From contig NC_135228.1 in assembly GCF_052324685.1 (NCBI RefSeq), forward strand, positions 15,847,611 through 15,911,610: a DNA stretch of 64,000 bases, written 5' to 3'. Positions 61,400 to 64,000 of this stretch are shown here, one piece after another. Source of the DNA: Brachyhypopomus gauderio (taxonomy: Eukaryota; Chordata; Actinopteri; Gymnotiformes; Hypopomidae). The notes under the pieces are model-generated. The model worked only from the letters and a program-made list of their open reading frames with translations. It did no database searches and was not told the origin of the DNA. The first letter of the stretch is position 1. Every line of letters begins with the position of its first letter. Made by a program: the position numbers and the translations under genes.

Positions 61400-62215
61400 G
61401 GCACCTCCTTTTGCAGCCATTACTTTAACCACATGTCTTCTGTAACCACAAACGACCGTCTCACATCTACTTTATGGGATTTCTGCCCACTCCTCCATGC
61501 AAAACGCCACCAGCTGAGAGATTTAGATTTTGCCACAGCATTTCTATGGGATTGAGGTCCAAACTTTGACTGGGCCAATCCAGAGTGCAAATCATTTTTC
61601 TATTATGCCTTTCCTTGGTAGTTTTGCTGGAATGCTTTGGGTTGTTGTCTTGTTGCATAATCCATTTCCATCCCAGCTTCAGCCTCATGACTGATGGCAG
61701 AAGATTTGTCGAGAGGCCTGGGAATTGATGGTTTCATGGAAAATATGGAGTTGTCCAGGTCCAGAGCCAGAAATACAGATCCAGATCTTCACATTTCCAC
61801 TCACTGTTGTGAGGAGATTCTTCTGTTTATATGTAGTGTTGACTTTTATGGCAACCTGTGATTGTGGCCAAATAATATGAAGCGAAAGTTTCTAGTTTGT
61901 AGAGCATGGATGGAACTGGATTTTTTTGGAGATGGTTTTGTAGGTTTCCCCAGATTGATGGGCTGTCACCACCTTCTTCCTGATGTCCTCATATGTCTCC
62001 TTTCCTCTTGGCATTGTTGATCTGTGTGATTTACGTCTTGGCATTACAGTAATTTGATTGGTCTCCTCTCTCTTTTAGTCAGTGTGGTTCTTTTCCCAAG
62101 GATGTCTCATTTGATTGGTGTGCTTAATAGATTACTTGAGCACTAATGTGTGTTTCACCTGAATCTTTTACCTAACTTACTTTACCAATGCTGCTGTGGT
62201 CAATTTACTTTTGCA
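61400..62215 (-). mobile_element. Broken, internally deleted Tc1/mariner transposon
   Basis: On the minus strand, about 61,880-62,015, the frame MPRGKETYEDIRKKVV then AHQSGETYKTISKK is the N-terminal helix-turn-helix of a Tc1 transposase. At 61,500-61,655 the catalytic end appears: DNNPKHSSKTTKERHNRK then LDWPSQSLDLNPIEMLWQNL, with the second aspartate and the glutamate of the DDE triad. The middle of the enzyme, including the first aspartate, is largely missing, and stops occur between the pieces. The whole is about 0.8 kb where an intact element is about 1.6 kb. Clear inverted repeats and TA duplications were not found, so the limits are approximate. It cannot encode an active transposase. 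Confidence 0.85.
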
Positions 62216-62544
62216 CATGCTCTGATTCCATGTTTCATATTGTCATAATGAAAATTATAATTTTAATTTGTTAAAGGATTTGAACACTGCTAGTGCGACA
62301 CATGTGCATGAACTAATGATATCTAGCTGACCATGTAATAACTGACCAGCCAGCTGGTGGTTATTCCTGTTTGCTTTAGCCAGTCTACATATAGAGCTGG
62401 TGTTTGACACCTTAACTGTTTCACTTCCCACTTTCTGCTCAAAGTAAAGAGCCAAAGCAACAACAATGGTGTCACTTGTGTGTCAGTTGCTTACAGATGC
62501 TACTGTAGGAATTTCTTTTATGTTGTTCACAGCACAAGGGTTGG

Positions 62545-62725
62545 TTGGAAGTCTGAATAAGTGTGAAGTGCCTTGCTCAAGGCCATTATGGCCAGAGAAT
62601 AAGATGGTGTGCTTTGATGCATTCGTGCCTGCCGTCAGTGCCAGGGCTGGGCAGGAGATCTGTCTGCTTCCCTGCTGTTAGTATCTGGGATTCACACCTC
62701 TGAACTCTGGATTGCTGGTCCAAGT
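62545..62725 (+). repeat. Degenerate SINE-like repeat
   Basis: GTGAAGTGCCTTGCTCAAGG followed by a gap and CTGGGATTCACACCTCTGAA then GATTGCTGGTCC recalls the 3' body of a widespread fish SINE (phrases of the type TTGCCCAAGGTCACAACGGC and GGGATTCGAACC). It is old and diverged. Confidence 0.4.
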
Positions 62726-64000
62726 GTTGGAGAGAGCAGGCTGGAGATTGTAAATTTACGGACGGGACAAATTCTCACACCACGTGGTTTTGCAGGGTCT
62801 ACCTTTGAAGGGTAATTGTCAATGCAGAGGGATCTGAATGAAAACATTTTGTATTTGTTGTGGGACTGGACCAGCGGGGCACTGCTTCAACACAACAGCT
62901 ACTATAAAGCTATTGTTTGTACTATGAAACTATAATATTCTGACAGCCCTTGAGCATCATGCCACAGCATGGAGAAAGTCCACATACGCTATTTAATGCG
63001 GATGATTTGAAGATCACCTTCAAAATATGCCCCATTTTGTAGGACACTTGCTGGTAATTATATCTTTCTAATTTACAAGCTGTCATGGGCAAAGCAAGAC
63101 AGGAAGAAACTGAGTTAATGCACTAAAAAACTCAAAAGTACACAGACAAAAAACAAAACAAACCCAAAAGTACCATAATAACAGACAAAGCTTTTTAAAA
63201 ATAAAGGGGGTTTAAAGGAAAGAAATCAAGACATAATGACGTACAGGTGGTGCAGTGAATAAGGTGGGAACAGGTGCCACCTGTGTAGGGCGTGTTCCAA
63301 AAAACAAAACAAAACCCACATGAAAATACAAGACATAACACAAACAAAAGCCACACAGCTGCCACTGTCAACTAATGGAGGACACTGGCCCGGGGAACCA
63401 GCACCTTATCATCTGAGTTAGACACATTCTCTTAGAATAAAGAGGTGTGATTAAGATTCACACACAATAGGAATTTTCCGGTGAGCAAACATTTATAAAT
63501 GCACTTATGTTTTTATATGGCATTCATCTCGCACAAGCTTGATACTGTCAGTGGTTCACATCCATCATGACTTTAATGAAGCCTTTTTGTAAATGTTTCA
63601 TTTTGGTTAATACCGACGTATTTTGATTTGATGTTAATGAGTCTTCATTTATTTTAATGTTGAACGTTGACTGAGTGTACACAAATGCAGTATTTTAAGT
63701 AATTTCAGGCAATTTTGTTTTCACTTAATGTTTTTGTATTGTCCCTTAATGTAATCTTTTTTGTTTTTGGTTCACAATTGCTGTTTTGATTCTCTGGACC
63801 GCTGGCACCAACGGAAATGACAGAGACAAATAAATGGAAATACAGAATGCCAATTCTGTATTCAATTTGTCATTCATGACATAAGCATGCGATTACTCAA
63901 ACGACGCACCATTTTTTGCACTGGCTATATTTTGCTTCGTAAATAAAGCAGTAACTTTAATGTCTTCCACAAACATTAAAGATTGCTGCTGTGTTCCCTC
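62726..64000. other. Right end of the window, no gene recognised
   Basis: AT-rich sequence with no supported gene. The A-rich stretch at about 63,115-63,370 (AAAAACTCAAAAGTACACAG and AAAACAAAACAAAACCCACA) looks like an interspersed repeat, but its class could not be set. Confidence 0.5.

Noticed and set aside
63115-63370. A-rich stretch suspected to be the end of an LTR or other retroelement
   Set aside because: No paired terminal repeats, primer site or coding remnant was visible, so no class could be supported.

Overview
The window is nuclear DNA from a ray-finned fish, most likely a teleost. The genes have vertebrate intron-exon structures with GT-AG introns, the intergenic DNA is AT-rich with long (CA)n tracts, and Tc1, hAT and tRNA-derived SINE fossils of fish type are present. 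There are no bacterial, plasmid or viral genes. Eight protein genes could be read exon by exon; in every one the exon phases join without a frame break.

Layout from left to right. (1) 1-2,340: the first two coding exons of hnf1b, minus strand, running off the left edge. (2) 2,341-9,080: intergenic. (3) 9,090-17,072: heatr6, minus strand, 20 coding exons, 1,216 codons. Its 3' half is G+C-rich and its introns hold tandem repeats. (4) 17,656-about 21,400: dynll2, minus strand, 89 aa. (5) 22,145-26,343: srsf1, minus strand, 244 aa, with a 1.9-kb 3' UTR. (6) 27,550-31,967: pigs, minus strand, 561 aa, with one GC-AG intron. (7) 33,658-about 41,390: aldoc, minus strand, 363 aa, with a probable non-coding first exon 4 kb upstream. 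(8) 42,098-47,970: rskr, minus strand, a 441-aa AGC-type kinase. (9) 50,345-52,515: mrm3, plus strand, 458 aa. (10) 52,520-64,000: gene-poor, with simple repeats, a broken Tc1 transposon, a possible first exon at 58,631 and an isolated exon-like open segment at 56,721.

Seven of the eight genes point the same way and each is an ordinary housekeeping or developmental gene: transcription factor, HEAT-repeat protein, dynein light chain, splicing factor, GPI transamidase subunit, glycolytic enzyme, kinase and mitochondrial rRNA methylase. They do not form a pathway. They form a conserved linkage group: from general knowledge of human maps, the counterparts all lie on chromosome 17 but in several separate bands, so the block looks like an ancestral arrangement since broken up in mammals. 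No new biological system was found. The observations most worth a second look are (UG)n tracts against heatr6 splice sites, a minisatellite against a heatr6 donor, a GC-AG intron in pigs, a GGA-rich tract in the srsf1 3' UTR, the tiny exons around the rskr catalytic loop, and a short hAT-type MITE with an exact 8-bp target duplication.
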